DNA from: Notospermus geniculatus
Taxonomy: Eukaryota; Nemertea; Pilidiophora; Heteronemertea; Lineidae
NCBI GenBank assembly: GCA_002633025.1
Contig: NMRB01001927.1
Coordinates: forward strand, 75,190 to 139,189
Direction: 5' to 3'
DNA length: 64,000 bases
Below are positions 13,201 to 28,200 of this stretch, piece after piece (the first letter of the stretch is position 1; each line of letters begins with the position of its first letter). A program made the position numbers and the translations under genes. The notes under the pieces are model-generated. The model was not told where the DNA came from. It was given only the letters and a program-made list of their open reading frames with translations, and made no database searches.

Positions 13201-16200
13201 CAGCAGGCTTTTTCTCTTCCATTAATAAAACCTAATAATATTTTAATATTGATATTCATGGACACCACTGTGTGAATGGAAATAGGCTACTCTCATGTTG
13301 ACTCCAAATTGACTCTGCTACAAAACCATGTTAAGTCGCACGGAAAATGAGCCTCAACGTACTGACATGACACCAGGAGATAATGAAAAATATCAAGAAG
13401 TCAACTTCCAGAATGAATTTTCGACCCCAACCCGGTTCTTTCTCAGGCACTTTTCAGTTGGACAGACTCTCCAACTGAAAAGTGCCTGAGGAAGAACCCG
13501 GATGGGCTCGAAAATTCGTTCTGGAAGTTGACTTCTTGATATTTATCATTTTGTGTGTCAACTCCCTACGCAGTTGTGTACTGCGCCCCCTTCGGTTTAC
13601 CCGCTCTCCACAACTAGTGCTTAACTTTGTAAAATTCGCCGCGTTTGGTCAACAGATGGCATCAGGGCCTGGCGTGAATTTTACAGCCTATCAGCACGCT
13701 GCTTTCAGAACTCTTTGGCCCGTTGACAACGGATGTTCTTGTGCTACCATGGCTACAAACCGCTCGGCCAATGAAAAAGTGTCTCAGGCCAGCTTGGTTA
13801 CCGGTTGCTCGGTGCTCTCATTGGTCGCTCCCTCAGCGCCATCTGTTGACCAAAGGCGGAGAATTTTACGAAGTTAAGCAGTTGTGGAGAGCGAGTAAAC
13901 CGAAGGGGCACGACTCACAACTGCGTAGGGAGTTTACAGGCGATCATCTTCCGTTCAATCTGCCTTATATCCTCACAGTTTGACCAAGAATAACACACAT
14001 GTTATCTCTCCCTCCATGCAAGATCAGCTCATACCATGTATTGTTACAAGTGTATCAGCGTTGTTCCACCATTACTTGGCTCAAGAAACAGAACCACAAT
14101 GACAGAGCCCAATGCGTGTGTTTTCTACCAACAGTGATTCATCATCGTTCAGCACTTCAGGAACAGTCTGCCCACTCTCCCCGCGGCTGATGGTCATTCA
14201 GCAAAGTCAGAACGGATGAAATTACCATATAAGAGGATCACGTGACTTCTTGGACAACTATGGCCACAGGGTTCCAGGTACGCGCTGCAGAAATCAATGC
14301 CTGAAGGAGGCGACATCAGGGCAAGTGTAAATTTGTCACAGGCACTTTTCGTCACTACAGCACCAGTGTTATAGGATATCAGAAGGGCATGGTGCAAACT
14401 TTGTGAAAAGGGCACTTCAACCAAGAAAAGGGCACTTTTCATTCGCGAAATTTCTACTAACGGAAATTGAGAAGCTTGTCAGTTAAAAAGGTCCCTATAA
14501 CTCCAGTCAACAGCCAATTTAAGCCAGTTTCTAAGGTGATATGACCAAAAGGGACCATGACAGAGGGTCTGGGGGTACTAAAACCTTAAAAAAATATTTT
14601 TTTAGGGGCATGGCACCCAAGGGGGTTAAAAAGGGCACAGTGGCACCCCCTTTAGGGGCATGACGCGGCGCCACTCTAAAATGGCCTAGATATAACACTG
14701 AGCACAGGCACTTTTCATCGTGTATCTCCAAAGAGCAGGCACGATCACGAAAAAATCACACCATTGAAAAGTTTCATGAAAGAAAAACATGTACAGGCAT
14801 ATTCACAGCCATAATACAGCACCAACAATCTGTAAGAATATAATTGACCAACTTCACAATGAAATCCCATCATTAATTGTTCGTATAAAAATGTACCATT
14901 TAGTTATGGTAATGGTAGCTCGGGGCAAAAGAGCAAATATGAATGCTCAGTGATTGTGAATGATGAAATTATTCCATGGTTATGGCTTGAAGATCATTCA
15001 CACAACTACTATTGAGGTTACTTACTCAGTGANAGAAAATTTTGAATTCTAGATACAATTTCCAAGCATCTGGGGGGCATGATTTCCTCATTTGCTCATT
15101 TTTTCGGAGTTCTTGACGTTTCAATTGAAAATTAAGCCATTTTTTTGGTCTTCCAAAAATAGGGGGCGCGGCCCGGTCGGCCCCCCTTTGGATCCGCGCC
15201 TGTTAACACGTTCACTGCCGACGCCATTTTTGATGGTCCAGTGGTGTTGCCGGGAATTTTTCAGACATTGCCTGTGCCATTGAATGTGACATCCTATGGC
15301 AAATCTTACACCTTCTTTCACTGTGCCAAGGGACGTTACGTCCTTCGGCACTGGGGGAGGTCCTTTGCCATTGCCAATGATTTTATTTTGAATGGATAAA
15401 TCATGACCTAAAATTGCCTAAAGACGTATATATACGCCCCTGGCAAGAACCAAAGCAACCACTAGGACGTAGTACTACGTCCCCGGCAGTGAACGTGTTA
15501 AGAGATCACTTCTGCCAGGAGGACACATCTCTATAAAGGACACCAAAGTTCAGTCCAAAACAGGTCTTTGTATTCATTTTGACCTCTGCATATTCAGGAC
15601 ACCTCTCAGTTAAGGACAGCTTTGGTCAGTCCTGACGGTGTCCTTAATAGAGAGGTTCCATTGAGCAGGTTAATACCCAAAGGGTTAATCCCTACATTCC
15701 TAAAACAAACAAGGTCACAGAAATCCCCACAACAGAGAAATTACTATTGTTTATGCAACAAGCATGTTTATGGTCAAATATGACAGCTCTTCCACTTTAT
15801 ATATCATCTATCATGACGATTACACTCTTGTTATGAAGTTATTATTACTGTAGATTAAAACAATCATGTCACAGAACCACATTTAATGTAACGTATCTGA
15901 AAGTAACCCAGTCACTGGCAAAATGATACATCCTGCTCAAATGTGGAGGATGGAAGTACATGTAAGGTTGTGGTCAGGATTTCCAATCATCAGAATCAGA
16001 GGATAACCTCAACTTGGTTCCAACTTTGTGGATGTCAGGTCGACCTTCCGATGGCACAGAACAGGCGCAGACTGACTTTTCTGGATCACTTTGCATCTGA
16101 GGCACAACAGCGTGGAACAAATCAGTTGCCGATCTGGTGTGACATGACTGCAGTTGCGTCTCACTTGCGATGATCGGGATCAGTCGCCGATCAAAAAGAT

Positions 16201-19200
16201 CACGAATCGCAAGAGTTGAACCTACTCAACTTCTGTGTCATCCCGACGGGCGTAATCCATTTGCAGGTGACCTGAACACAGTTATTCCCTGTGCGCTGAT
16301 GCTGTTTGTTCCACGATGATCATACTCATTTTCTTTTTTGTGACCTGACCGTGCTTGCGACACTTGATGCCGACTGTTCCGTCGTAGCACAGGCAATCGC
16401 AGTGTGACCTGACATCACATAAGGTTGCTCCACACGATCAAATTTTTCATCCAATTTTTGGGAAATTCAGATTCTGAGCCTATCGGGGCTTCAATGTATA
16501 AACCCGCATGTAGGCCTTTACTGAGCATATTCAGAAAATTGGATGAAAAATTTGATCGTGTGGAGCGGCCATTAGCCTATGTTTTTTAGGACAATGCGTG
16601 ATCAGCACACTGGATCATGCTTGACAAAACACAAAGTATGAAACAAACCAGATCCGACCAAGGCCCCCCTCTAATCCACATAAAAGACCAAATCCTTGTC
16701 AGCACCACAATCTAAGAAGATCAGACACTCCCATCGGCTGAAATTCCTCAAGCGATTGACAAAACTTCTTCAATTGGTTTCAAAACATTGATCTACTCCG
16801 TGGGCAGTGTAGTGGAAAGTTAGCTGGGTGTACTCGGAGGGATCGTGGCCAACAAGAACATGGACTTAATCTTGTTTTCTTTTTATATTTACCAGACAAC
16901 AGGTGCAGGGGGATAATTTTTTGTTCAATTTGTAATCACTCTGTTTGCTACCTTCTCAACACCGTGTAGGTCAGAGCATTCTGTACAAGGTGACACTGTT
17001 GTGACCTTCTCAACATTATGAAGGTCAAAGCTTCTCTCCAAGGTCGCAGTGTCATGACCTTCTCAACACTATGTAGGTCAGAGCGTTCTGTACAAGGTGA
17101 CACCGTTTTGACCTTCTTAACATTACGAAGGTCAGAGCTTCTTTCCAAGGTCACAAGGTCACAGCGTCATGACCTTCTCAACACCTTGAAGGTCAGATCT
17201 TCTCTCCATAAGATCACACTTCTGTCACCTTCCCAACGCCTGAAGGTCAAAACTCCCTTCATTCCCTCCACTGCCATTGACCTCCAGCACCACCTTGGGA
17301 GAGCTTTCTCTACAGGGTGTGTCAGAAAATATCCCTCAACGATGAGCATTTTTTAGGCCACATAGTTTTAGATTTGGAGGGATCTTAAGATCTTAGCCAA
17401 ATATTCATTACAAGTACAGGATAGAATGTCCTGAAATCAGCTGTAAGTCCATTCCTGAAATGCTTGTAATGAAATGCTTGTGTTTAGTGGTGGAAGACAT
17501 ACAAACACATGCACCCCAGGCAAGAATTAAACACCTGAGGCCAAAAGCCACATTTCCCTACAAAGACATGGCTGCCAAACCAAGAGATAACTAAATGTAC
17601 ATGTACACTCTTCTTGCACGAATCGATACTGTCGGCCTGTTTGTCTAAATTTGATCAAATTGCTCATCCCTCCAGAGCCAATAAAGCCAGCTATCTTAAT
17701 TTCAACCGACATCGCAAAAACTGGCCCACAATGGTCTATTGACTTTCTGTTGTAAGCGAAGTCAGTCCCAGGGTGGGCGCAGCATCAGATACGCCGTCAC
17801 TCAAGAATCAATGTCATCCCAGTTAACTCTTGATCAGCTTGTTTCGAACGGTCCAAAGTTTTCCTGAAATGTACTAACGTCATAATGTCACGTTGAAATT
17901 CAGTGACAAAGTGCTCCAAGAATGCACACGCCACATCCAAAATCGCGTGGGTTAGCATGTCAGATGCAAGTCTTAAGGCCCATTTACACGTGGCAACTTT
18001 GCAGAGTAACCTCTAGCAAACTTTAGAACTCGACACCAGCAACCTGGAGGTTGCTTGAATATCGTATGTATAAGTGGGTTATGCAACCTATAGCAACCTT
18101 GCCTTGGCAACCTCTGGCAACCTGCGACAAAATAGCTTCATGCAGCTAAATTTTCGTGAGGTTCTTGTAAGTCGTGCGTAAGAAGCCAATTACATTGATT
18201 GCTGATTCAGGTCACATGATTTTTACTCCATTGTTCAAAATGGAAAAGGTTGCATTAGGTTGCTACGTGTAAAGGGCGGTTTACACTAGGTTGCACCAAG
18301 TTGTAAGTTGCAGCAACTTGCAACTTGTTGCAAACTACCTGGGACGGTTTACACATAGAAAAATCGATGCAACATCCAGCGTGATCGAATTGCAACAAGT
18401 TGCATGTCCGTTTACACATGCAACTTTTATGAAACCTTTTGGTTTCATCAGGTTTATGCAACAAGTTGCATGAAGTTGCATATGAAAAGTTGCATGTGTA
18501 AATGGGCCTTAAATGTCACACGATAGATTGCTACAGATCGCAGTTTGCCCTTGGTTGCTATAAAAAGTTCGCCATGTGTAAATGGGCCTTTACTAACTTC
18601 TTGCAGTCATAGCCTAGTGTAGATGGCAGCACCAGTGGTAAGCAAGAATGCACATGCCGTCTTGTAGCTTTTGAGAGTCACGACAAATCATGTTGTCCGA
18701 ACGACAATCCGACAAATCCTCGTGCCAGTTCCTCTATCACGGATCAAACATAACACGAGACACGACCCATCCCTCATCTGTTTACTAATCCCAAACCAAA
18801 CATCGTGATGGTAATAGACTCCCTTATTGATCAGCCAAGTGTCAAGGGGCCGTGTTGATTGGTCCAGTCGCATTAACCATGTTGATTTCTCTGCAGCATC
18901 TCAAGGGGATTCGCAATATTGAGACGGAGCAGACAATAATTGAATTATTCAACGACGATTCCATGATTAGAACGCAATCGATTGCAACAACACACACGAG
19001 ATATCCAATAATTTCACCAGGCCTTCGGGGATTTAATTCAGCGTTTTTTATCATCGATTACGTGGATGACTGCCGATGCAATCCAATCGCAGATGTGGTC
19101 AAACCATCATCGATTTGATGCGGCCTGATAGACTCTATCTTTCCAAAAGAGTGCAGCACCTGACGGGTCCAGTGTCATGACGCCCCGCACGTCATTTCTG

Positions 19201-22200
19201 AACACCATGACATGACTCGAAAACAGATCCAGTTGTTTCAGCGATCATGACATCGGGAAACAATTTGATTTTTTTTCAAGTCACGTCAAGACATCATGAA
19301 ATGACGTGCGGGATGTCATGACACTGGACCCGTCAGGTGCTGCACTCTTTTGGAGTGATACTGTCTATTGCTGTTTATGCGATGTCAAGTGGCTATCATT
19401 CCCACCACCCAGCTGTCAGAGAGGTGCAGTGGAAACACTGGACCCTGTCACTCCTGAAGGTCCAGGTTCAATCACATTAGGTCTACCAGTGTTTCCGTGA
19501 GAGGGTACTAAAGGGTACGATGCTAATACCCTCAAAGGAACAGAAAAGGGCCATTTTCTTTAATTTCGTGGGGTTTTTGTCGATTTTGAAGAAATTAGTA
19601 CCCTCAAAAAAATTTCTGGCTCTCGTTGACAGAGCAGCTGTTTTCAGGCACTCTGGTTTCCTCCTGCTTTACACTTATTTGCCCAATGGGAGACTTTCAG
19701 AGGCCATCACCAGTTATGGGCGTCATGGAATCTGACGTCACAGAGAAGAAATGCACCGCATGACATCATCTGTAATGACATGGAGGCCATGGCCTACGTC
19801 TATGATGCCAAATTTGGTGACGTTCTGGGACCGCCAACGGCAGCCTTTAAGGCAGTGAAGTCTCCCACTGTAAATATTACAGAATCCCATTTGCGTGGTA
19901 GAGCCATCATCAGACATCATCAGCCTCTGAACCATCTTCCTCATTATACCACACCTCAACTCCTGTGATCAAAATCTCAAATTTCGCTTTGTGGTTTGAC
20001 ACGCAAGCCTCGGTAATGACAGTGGAACCAAGAGAAATTGATTCACATTCGCGGCTGTCACCAGATCAACTACGCACGCACGTAATTCTGTTACCGTACC
20101 GGTAATAACCGTAACTTCTATACGTGACCTTTGAAGACATTGTGCTATCTGCCACGACGGTTTGCTCAGTATTCACTTCATTCTGCACAGCGTGAAAAAA
20201 TTGAACCTACAGAATCGCCAGCAATGTATTTGTAGACGAGTATTTTAGAATCTACTCTACGAATCAATACGTCTTCAAAATGGTCAGGGTTGTATATATA
20301 CTAGGTAAAGTTATCGGCTCCTAACTCCTGAGCTATGCAGACATAAACACCGGAAGGCAGGCAAAGCTATCAGCCCCCACCTGATAGTTTATCCTGCCAT
20401 TTAGCCTCACTCAGCGGTACGATTCCTGACATACAACATTAGCATCTTTAATTCTGATGGGAGGCATCTTGGCCTAATGGTGCAAACTTCAAGTCTGAAC
20501 ACTGTACCAATACTTAATATACAGCAGAGAATAACCCCCCACCACCCCACCCCACCCCACCTGCCTGAGTTGACATGGGAGGGCACCCCCAGAACACAAC
20601 TTCTGAATTTGCTAAATGTCAGAACTTGCCCCCGCTTTACTTTGTACATTATTTTCACACAATCTGATAAAGCCACAGGTAGGCCTATCACAAAATGTCA
20701 TTCTTTTATCATAAAACCGTTTACAACCGGTCTTCACATGTTTTTCCACACTCTCACTCTTCTCATCCGTGAGCGGAACATGTCGCTCCTTCGACCCGAT
20801 TACACCCCGGGGCACAGGCCTGTTCACCGTGTTTACGAACAAACTATTTCACACTCAACAATGTTGGATCTTAGGCGGCGTTATTCACTGTCTTTTGTGG
20901 CGGTCATGTTCCACCGCACCGGAGACGATAGCTCTTCTTTCAAGCCACAAATACAAATCTCGTCTCAATGCACAGAAATTGAAAAACATTCGCTGACAAA
21001 GTGAGAAAGTGGACAAAGGATGAATACATAACGTGCCACGGCTCGGTGTAAAGAAAGAAAAGATTGTCAAGCACCCTTCAGTTTTGTACATTTTAGGTGA
21101 GCAGTGAGTGACCCAGAACATATTCTGTGTAACGGAGCGACGAGAGGTTTTTGCTACCATAATGTGAATCTGAGCATGAATGTGATCGGTGTTAAGGGGC
21201 ACAGGTCGACATTGCGTCTTGAAGCAACTCGCTTCAACTAGCTTTTCGGCGATGCAAGCAACTTGGAGTGACTGATCAGTTGCTGATTTTGTCAACCTGA
21301 ACGCAATTGCGCCCCCGAGCAACTGCCGGATCCACTAGTTGCCGCGAGTTGCATGTTCTACTTTTCGGCGACTAGTTGTTGGAATGGACCGAGGCCATGG
21401 AAGACGTGCTGTTGACATGAGCGTGCTGTTCAAGGTAACTGCCAGTTGCTCCGAGTTCCTCTCAATCGCTGAAATGTCGCCTGCGTGTGGTGGTATTTTG
21501 ATCTGTGATGGATCTGTCTCGTTGCTTCAAGACGCAATGTCGACCTGTAGGCACCTTTAGACGTACAGAAGGAGACAAAGCTCTTGCTTCAAGAAAGGAA
21601 ACAAATTTTGCAACCATGAATTGAATTTGAGGATGAACTCCGACGACATTAGATCGGCAAATGAGATAATAACCCACGAGGAGGAATCCCCGCACTCAAT
21701 CACGACATGAATCTGCACCTTCCATCCATCGACAACAGACAGCCAACATGAGGACTTTTTTGTCTTCAGGCGAGGAATCCTCGCGCTACGCTGCAACGCA
21801 ACTCTCAGGATGATATTCTGAAGCAACTGCTGCAGAATAGGCATGATTAGTATCCACTTTGATCCATGCTAATAGGCAATTAGTGGTCCACATGAGTGGA
21901 ATTCCTAACGTTAAAGGGACTATTCACCTGGTGAACAGCAAAGTCACTTCTGGAGTACGCTGAGATGGTCAGCTTATCAGAGGTTTCTGCACAGTGGAAC
22001 CTCTCTATTGAAGACACCTTTGGGACAGCTGTCCTTAATTCAGAGGTTTCCTGATTACTGAGGTCAATATCGACAGAAATGTAATTTGGGACTGTGACTT
22101 TGTACAGAAGTGTCTTCACGCCCGTAGCTAGCATAGGGACAGGGGGCAAATGCCTCCCCCAGACAAATTGTGCAAAAAAAATTTTCTTCAGCAAAATCAA

Positions 22201-25200
22201 ATGGGACAAAAAAGATCATTATTGTTCATATCTCAGAGTGCAGGAACTTGACATCAAATTGCATCTCAGAGCTTCTAATTCTCAAAATTTTTCTGGGGGA
22301 GGTCCCCAGACCCCCCGCAAAACTGGCCGCTTCGGCGCTGGAAGGCAAAGCCCGCGTCCATTCAGCTCACCTGCTTAAAATGCCCCCCCCCCCAGTGAAA
22401 AAAAGCTAGCTACGGCCCTGGTCTGAGTATGAGAAGCAATTTCAGTGGATGTTCACATATAATTCCTGAAATGTGGACAGATCTAAAGCTATGCGGCAAA
22501 ACAGATAAAGTTTTTAATGGTCAGTAACACTACCCAGCTATTTCCTCAATACATTTATTGACAATGTCCTCAGGAACATCAAAGGAAACAGACATGTCCT
22601 GATGACAGCCCACGGCAACTGGTCTCATCTTCCTCGCTTGTTTGAAAGCAAAACGTTTTCAGATTTTTCTGACTAGGTTAAAAGAAGGACACCGAGAAAT
22701 AAATATAGGGATGAACACCACCAAAAAAAGGTCTTCTTGATGCGAAAATGTTGGAGGAAAAATTACGTGGCTGTATGCACCAACAACAATTATCTTGAAC
22801 TCAGGTTGAGCCACAACTTTTCCATTGTCACATCATGCCCTGGCAAACCTGAACAATTGAAAAGCTGTGGCTCAACCTGGGTTCAAGAAAATCTTCGTTG
22901 GTGCATTCGGCCCCCAGACTTGAGAGGGGGTGACTTATGTAGGAGGAAACGTGCAGTGTTATATCTAGGCCATTTTAGAGTGGCGCCGCGCCATGCCCCT
23001 AAAGGGGGTGCCACTGTGCCCTTTTTAATCCCCTTGCGTGCCATGTCCCTAAAAAAATTATTTTTTAAAGGTTTTAGTACGCCCCCCCCCAGAGCCTCTG
23101 TCATTCTCCCTTTTGGTCATATCACCTTAGAAACTGGCTTAAATTGGCTGTGGACTGCAGTTGTAGGGACCTTGACAAGCTTCTCAAATTCCGTTAGTAG
23201 AAATGTCGTGAAAAAGTGCCCTTTTCTTGGTTGAAGTGCCCTTTTCACAAAGTTTGCACCGATGCCCTTCTGAAATCCTAGATATAACACTGACTTGTGC
23301 TTGTGTCGTTGGTGGAAATCTGTGACTATCACAGGAAGAAATTGGTGTGGCCAAGAATTGCATTCATATCATAGCCATTGTGGTGACATGCACTGATGTC
23401 TCCACTACACCACTCTGAGTCGTTCCAGTCTGAAGTTGGCACGCCAACCAGAAGCCAATTTACATTTTAGGAAATCATTTGTCATGCTGACATAATTTGC
23501 ACCGAGAAATCTAACAATTTCAGACGAAAAACAGCAATATCAACAACATAATAGTGTTAAATAAGTACTGTCGTGGTAGGTTTTCTCTTGTTAGCCATTA
23601 ATTCTGTGGACAATCAACGCAATCGGTTTAGCTGTGGTAATATGAGCAAACAAGCATATTTGGCGATCAAACACCAAAATGTTCAAATAACACGTCCAAT
23701 ATGACTGCTGCCAGTTTGGTTATTCAATGGCTAAGTTTACATGGACATTTGGTGGTTGAAATCAATGTTAGAACAGCTGCCAGGATCGACACAAACTAGG
23801 CCTAGAATCAAAATGGCCATCTACATTTGCCGCTTTTTGGCCAGTAGTGGACTCAAGACAAGTTGGCATACATGAACATGTACCTTGGACTTTCCTTCAG
23901 GTAAGTTGCCTCAGTTGGGATCAGAGTGGATGGCACGTGCTGTGGACAGTTTTAGTCTGAGGCCTAAAACACAGTCTCCTCATCCTCCCACAGCAGGGGT
24001 TTTACCTCGCTTCTCTTCATCCACTCACACTCTACTCACACAAGTGCGAATGGGGGAATCCCAAACAAACCCACGTGTTCAGAAAATGTCAACATGGCCG
24101 ATTGGCAGGATGTCAGACATGTGACAAGGGAATCCCCAAATTATGATAATGAGTCTCAACAAAATGGCGGTCGCTACCGAAGTCACCTTTCAACCTAGCG
24201 GTGACTGAGGGAACCAAAATGATCTTGAACTCAGGTTGAGCCACAACTTTTCAACTGTTCAAGTTTGCCAGCGCATGATGTGACAATGGGGAAGTTGTGG
24301 CTCAACGCGAGTTCAAGATAATCTTCGTTGGTGCATACAGCCCTACATAGGCCTGACATGCCTAATCACAGCAAACACTGTAATGGCTGTAACTCTAATT
24401 GCTACTGGACTTCATGCAACAAGGGCAATTTTCACATCTGGTTTTCTACAGGAGTTCCAGTTTCCTCCTACATTGCATTAGATCACCAAAAAGAGTCAAT
24501 ACTCCAATATGACTAGAGATTGTAAGCCCTATTTGCTGTTCTTGTTATTATTTTGGTCAGATATCCAAACTCATTCACTTCTGAGATCTCGACTAGAAAG
24601 TGCCTGAGGAAGACCCTGGTCAGGGTAGAAAATTTGCGAAATTCGGATACGACTTTACGCTTACTACTACTGGTCAATGCAAAAAAATTTCCAGTCAAGG
24701 TGCCCCACCCTATCCCAGACAAAAGCTCACACGAAGAACACTGCTCTATACGTTAATTGAGCTATAGATCTTTCATTATTAGCCATAAATGAAATAACAC
24801 GAAAGATTTATCGATGTATCGCATCCGGCATGAGTCTGTGCATGACAGGAATGGTTCGCTTGGGGACAAGAACCATTTACATATCTATCAGGACAAAATA
24901 ATGACTTTCATGGTCCGATAGGTTTGTAAGAATGATATTGTATGTGAGGTGAGTTATGAAAATGTGTGGAACACGCTCTCATGGCTCTTGTAGCCTACAC
25001 CTGTACACCGTGGAGGACAGAAATGAGATTGCTGAGTGCACAGACAAATCAGTTTCACTTCGAGCATATAGCATGTTTCATGCATAGTTTATGCATCAAA
25101 TGAGCATGAAATTGAAGCATGAAAGGTGCATTGCGTAGAGTATGCCCCAACCAAATCCATATGGCTCTCCTGTTGCCCATTGCCAGTGTTTCCACCAGAG

Positions 25201-28200
25201 GGACGGGGGTGATATCCCTCCCCCTCAAAAAGTCAAAATTTGTGTTTTTCACCAATAATTCTGTCAAATTTTCAGATTTTCAACGGCAAAGCGCAAGAAA
25301 TTTTCTCTATTTCCCCCCCTCACAAAAATTCCTGGCAGAAACACTGATTGCATGCATCCATCATCAACAACCTTCAGGTATTCAACAGTCTCCAATCTCG
25401 TACACAGCAACCCAGCAGAACAAGACCCCATTCAGAACCATGCCAGAAAAACACCAAAACCACAACTCATAAATATTAGTGAAAAATATCCGGTTGTAAT
25501 TAACTCTGTCTAAGGTAATGTAAACCTAATTAGTAAATCTCACTGAGAGAAAATTGACACGTGGAAACCTGCAGATTTGACGGAAACAGAATGCAGGAGT
25601 TGCTGCAGAGCTTGCGGAGAACGACATGAAGCCCAACAAACCTCCTCACATGACTACTCATAGATGCTGAGTACCGGATGTATTTCTTCAGATACGAAGC
25701 CCTATTGATGCAAGCATAACGGAATCAACCATAAGCTCTAATGGAGCCAAACTTCGCTCGTTTCGAGCGAAAAAATATTCGCTCCTTATAACGAGCTGAT
25801 TTTTCACTCTTTGGAATTAAGAGAGTAAGGACACCTTCGGTCAGTCCTGACGGTGTCCTTAATAGAGAGGTTCCATTGAGCAGGTTAATACCCAAAGGGT
25901 TAATTCCTACATTCCTAAAACAAACAAGGTCACAGAAATCGCCACAACAGAGAAATTACTATTGTTTATGCAACAAGCATGTTTATGGTCAAATATGACA
26001 GCTCTTCCACTTTATATATCATCTATCATGACGATTACGCTCCTGTTATGAAGTTATTATTACTGTAGATTAAAACAATCATGTCACAGAACCACATTTA
26101 ATGTAACCAATCTGAAAGTAACCCAGTCACTGACAAAATGATACATCCTGCTCGAATGAGGAGGATGGATAAGTAAGGTTGTCAGGATTTCCAATCATGA
26201 GATAGACTGGTACCCGGTCCTAACTATTTTACATCGGACTTTTGCATGTTAGGACCAGGCGTGCCTATTGCGTTCGTGAATCTGATTGGCCGGTGCTGCT
26301 GCAGGTGGTAAGTACAGGAACTATTATGTTGATACCTTTTCTATTTTCACCCCCTTCGTGATTGATGGATTTCATGGGTCAAATGTAGGTCACCTTCTAT
26401 CTGCATTTCGGTACGTCAGCCCTATTGAAAATTGAATAAATTTACGTAATTTATATAAAAATTTCCAAGTGACGTCACTGCCTAATTCCTCCACAAATGA
26501 CGTCAATACTGATCCTACCGAACAAGCCACGTCCGACCGCAGCGCACAAGTTGGTAGGATCAGGTAGTCTATTGAGAGGATGCCTCAACTTCATTCCAAT
26601 CGTGAACCTAGCCTGTGTTTTTTAGGACAATGTGTGATCAGCAAACTGGATCATGCTTGACAAAACACAAAGTATGAAACAAACCAGATCCCACCAAGGC
26701 CCCCTCTAATCCACATAAAAGACCAAATCCTTGTCAGCACCACAATCTAAGAAGATCAGACACTCCCGTCGGCTGAAATTCCTCAAGCGATTGACAAAAC
26801 TTCTTCAATTGGTTTAAAAACATTGATCTACTCCGTGCGCAGCGTAGTGGAAAGTTAGCTGGGTGTACTCTGAGGGATCGTGGCCAACAAGAACATGGAC
26901 TTAATCTTGTTTTCTTTATATATTTACCAGACAACAGGTGCAGGGGGATTTTAACAAACGGTTGTTGAATTTTTTGTTCAATTTGTAATCACTCTATTTG
27001 CTACCTTCTCAACACCATGTAAGTCAGAGCATTCTGTACAAGGTGACACGGTTGTGACCTTCTCAACATTATGAAAGTCAAAGCTTCTCTCCAAGGTCGC
27101 AGTGTCATGACTTTCTCAACACCATGTAGGTCAGAGCATTTTGTACAAGGTGATACTGTTGTGACCTTCTCAACATTATGAAGGTCTAAGCTTCTCTCCA
27201 AGGTCGCAGTGTCATGACCTTCTCAACATTATGTAGGTCAGAGCGTTCTGTACAAGGTGACACTGTTTTGACCTTCTCAACATAACGAAGGTCAGAGTTT
27301 CTTTCCAAGGTCACAGCATCATGACCTTCTCAACACCTTGAAGGTCAGATCTTCTCTCCATAAGATCACACTTCTGTCACCTTCCCAACGCCTGAAGGTC
27401 AAAACTCCCTTCATTCCCTCCACTGCCACTGACCTCCAGCACCACCTTGGGAGAGCTTTCTCTACAGGGTGTGTCAGAAAATATCCCTCAACGATGAGCA
27501 TTTTTTAGGCCACATAGTTTTAGATTTGGAGGGATCTTAAGATCTTAGCCAAATATTCATTACAAGTACAGGATAGAATGTCCTGAAATCAGCTGTAAGT
27601 CCATTCCTGAGTTTAAACCACTTGAAATGCTTGTGTTTACTGGTGGAAGACATACAAATACATGCACCCCAGGCAAGAATTAAACAACTGAGGCCAAAAG
27701 CCACATTTCCCTACAAAGACATGGCTGCCAAACCAAGAGATAACTAAATGTACATGTACACTCTTCTTGCACGAATCGATACTGTCGGCCTGTTTGTCTA
27801 AATTTGATCAAATTGCTCATCCCTCCAGAGCCAATAAAGCCAGCTATCTTAATTTCAACCCACATCACAAAAACTGGCCCACAATGGTCTATTGACTTTC
27901 TGTTGTAAGTGAAGTCAGTCCCAGGGTGGGCGCAGCATCAGATACGCTGTCACTCAAGAATCAATGTCATCCCAGTTAACTCTTGATCAGCTTGCTTCGA
28001 ACGGTCCAAAGTTTTCCTGAAATGTACTAACGTCATAATGTCACGTTGAAATTCAGTGACAAAGTGCTCCAAGAATGCACACGCCACATCCCAAATCGCC
28101 TGGGTTAGCATGTCAGACGCAAGTCTTAAGGCCCGTTTACACGTGGCAACTTTGCAGAGCAACCTCTAGCAAACTTTAGAACTCGACACCAGCAACCCGG

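Larger units (their letters stand above)
15613..25734. repeat. Large tandem duplication inside intron 2, copy A
   Basis: Begins TAAGGACAGCTTTGGTCAGT and ends GGAATCAACCATAA. Copy B follows 91 bases later in the same orientation. Substitutions are few (five in about 340 bases around 24550-24890). Insertions found only here: elements at 16032, 16423, 18273, 19487 and 25184. It contains no TMTC3 exon. Confidence 0.93.

Noticed and set aside
16951-17260. CRISPR-like array
   Set aside because: Units are contiguous with no unique spacers, and the locus is eukaryotic intron; it is a minisatellite.
22737-23234. 165-codon plus-strand open frame
   Set aside because: It runs through two MITEs (22772-22908 and 22954-23292), and its copy B equivalent is broken.
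25735-25825. Transposon end or recombination hotspot as cause of the tandem duplication
   Set aside because: The junction has only a short palindrome and no terminal repeats or shared element at the outer edges, so no mechanism can be supported from sequence alone.
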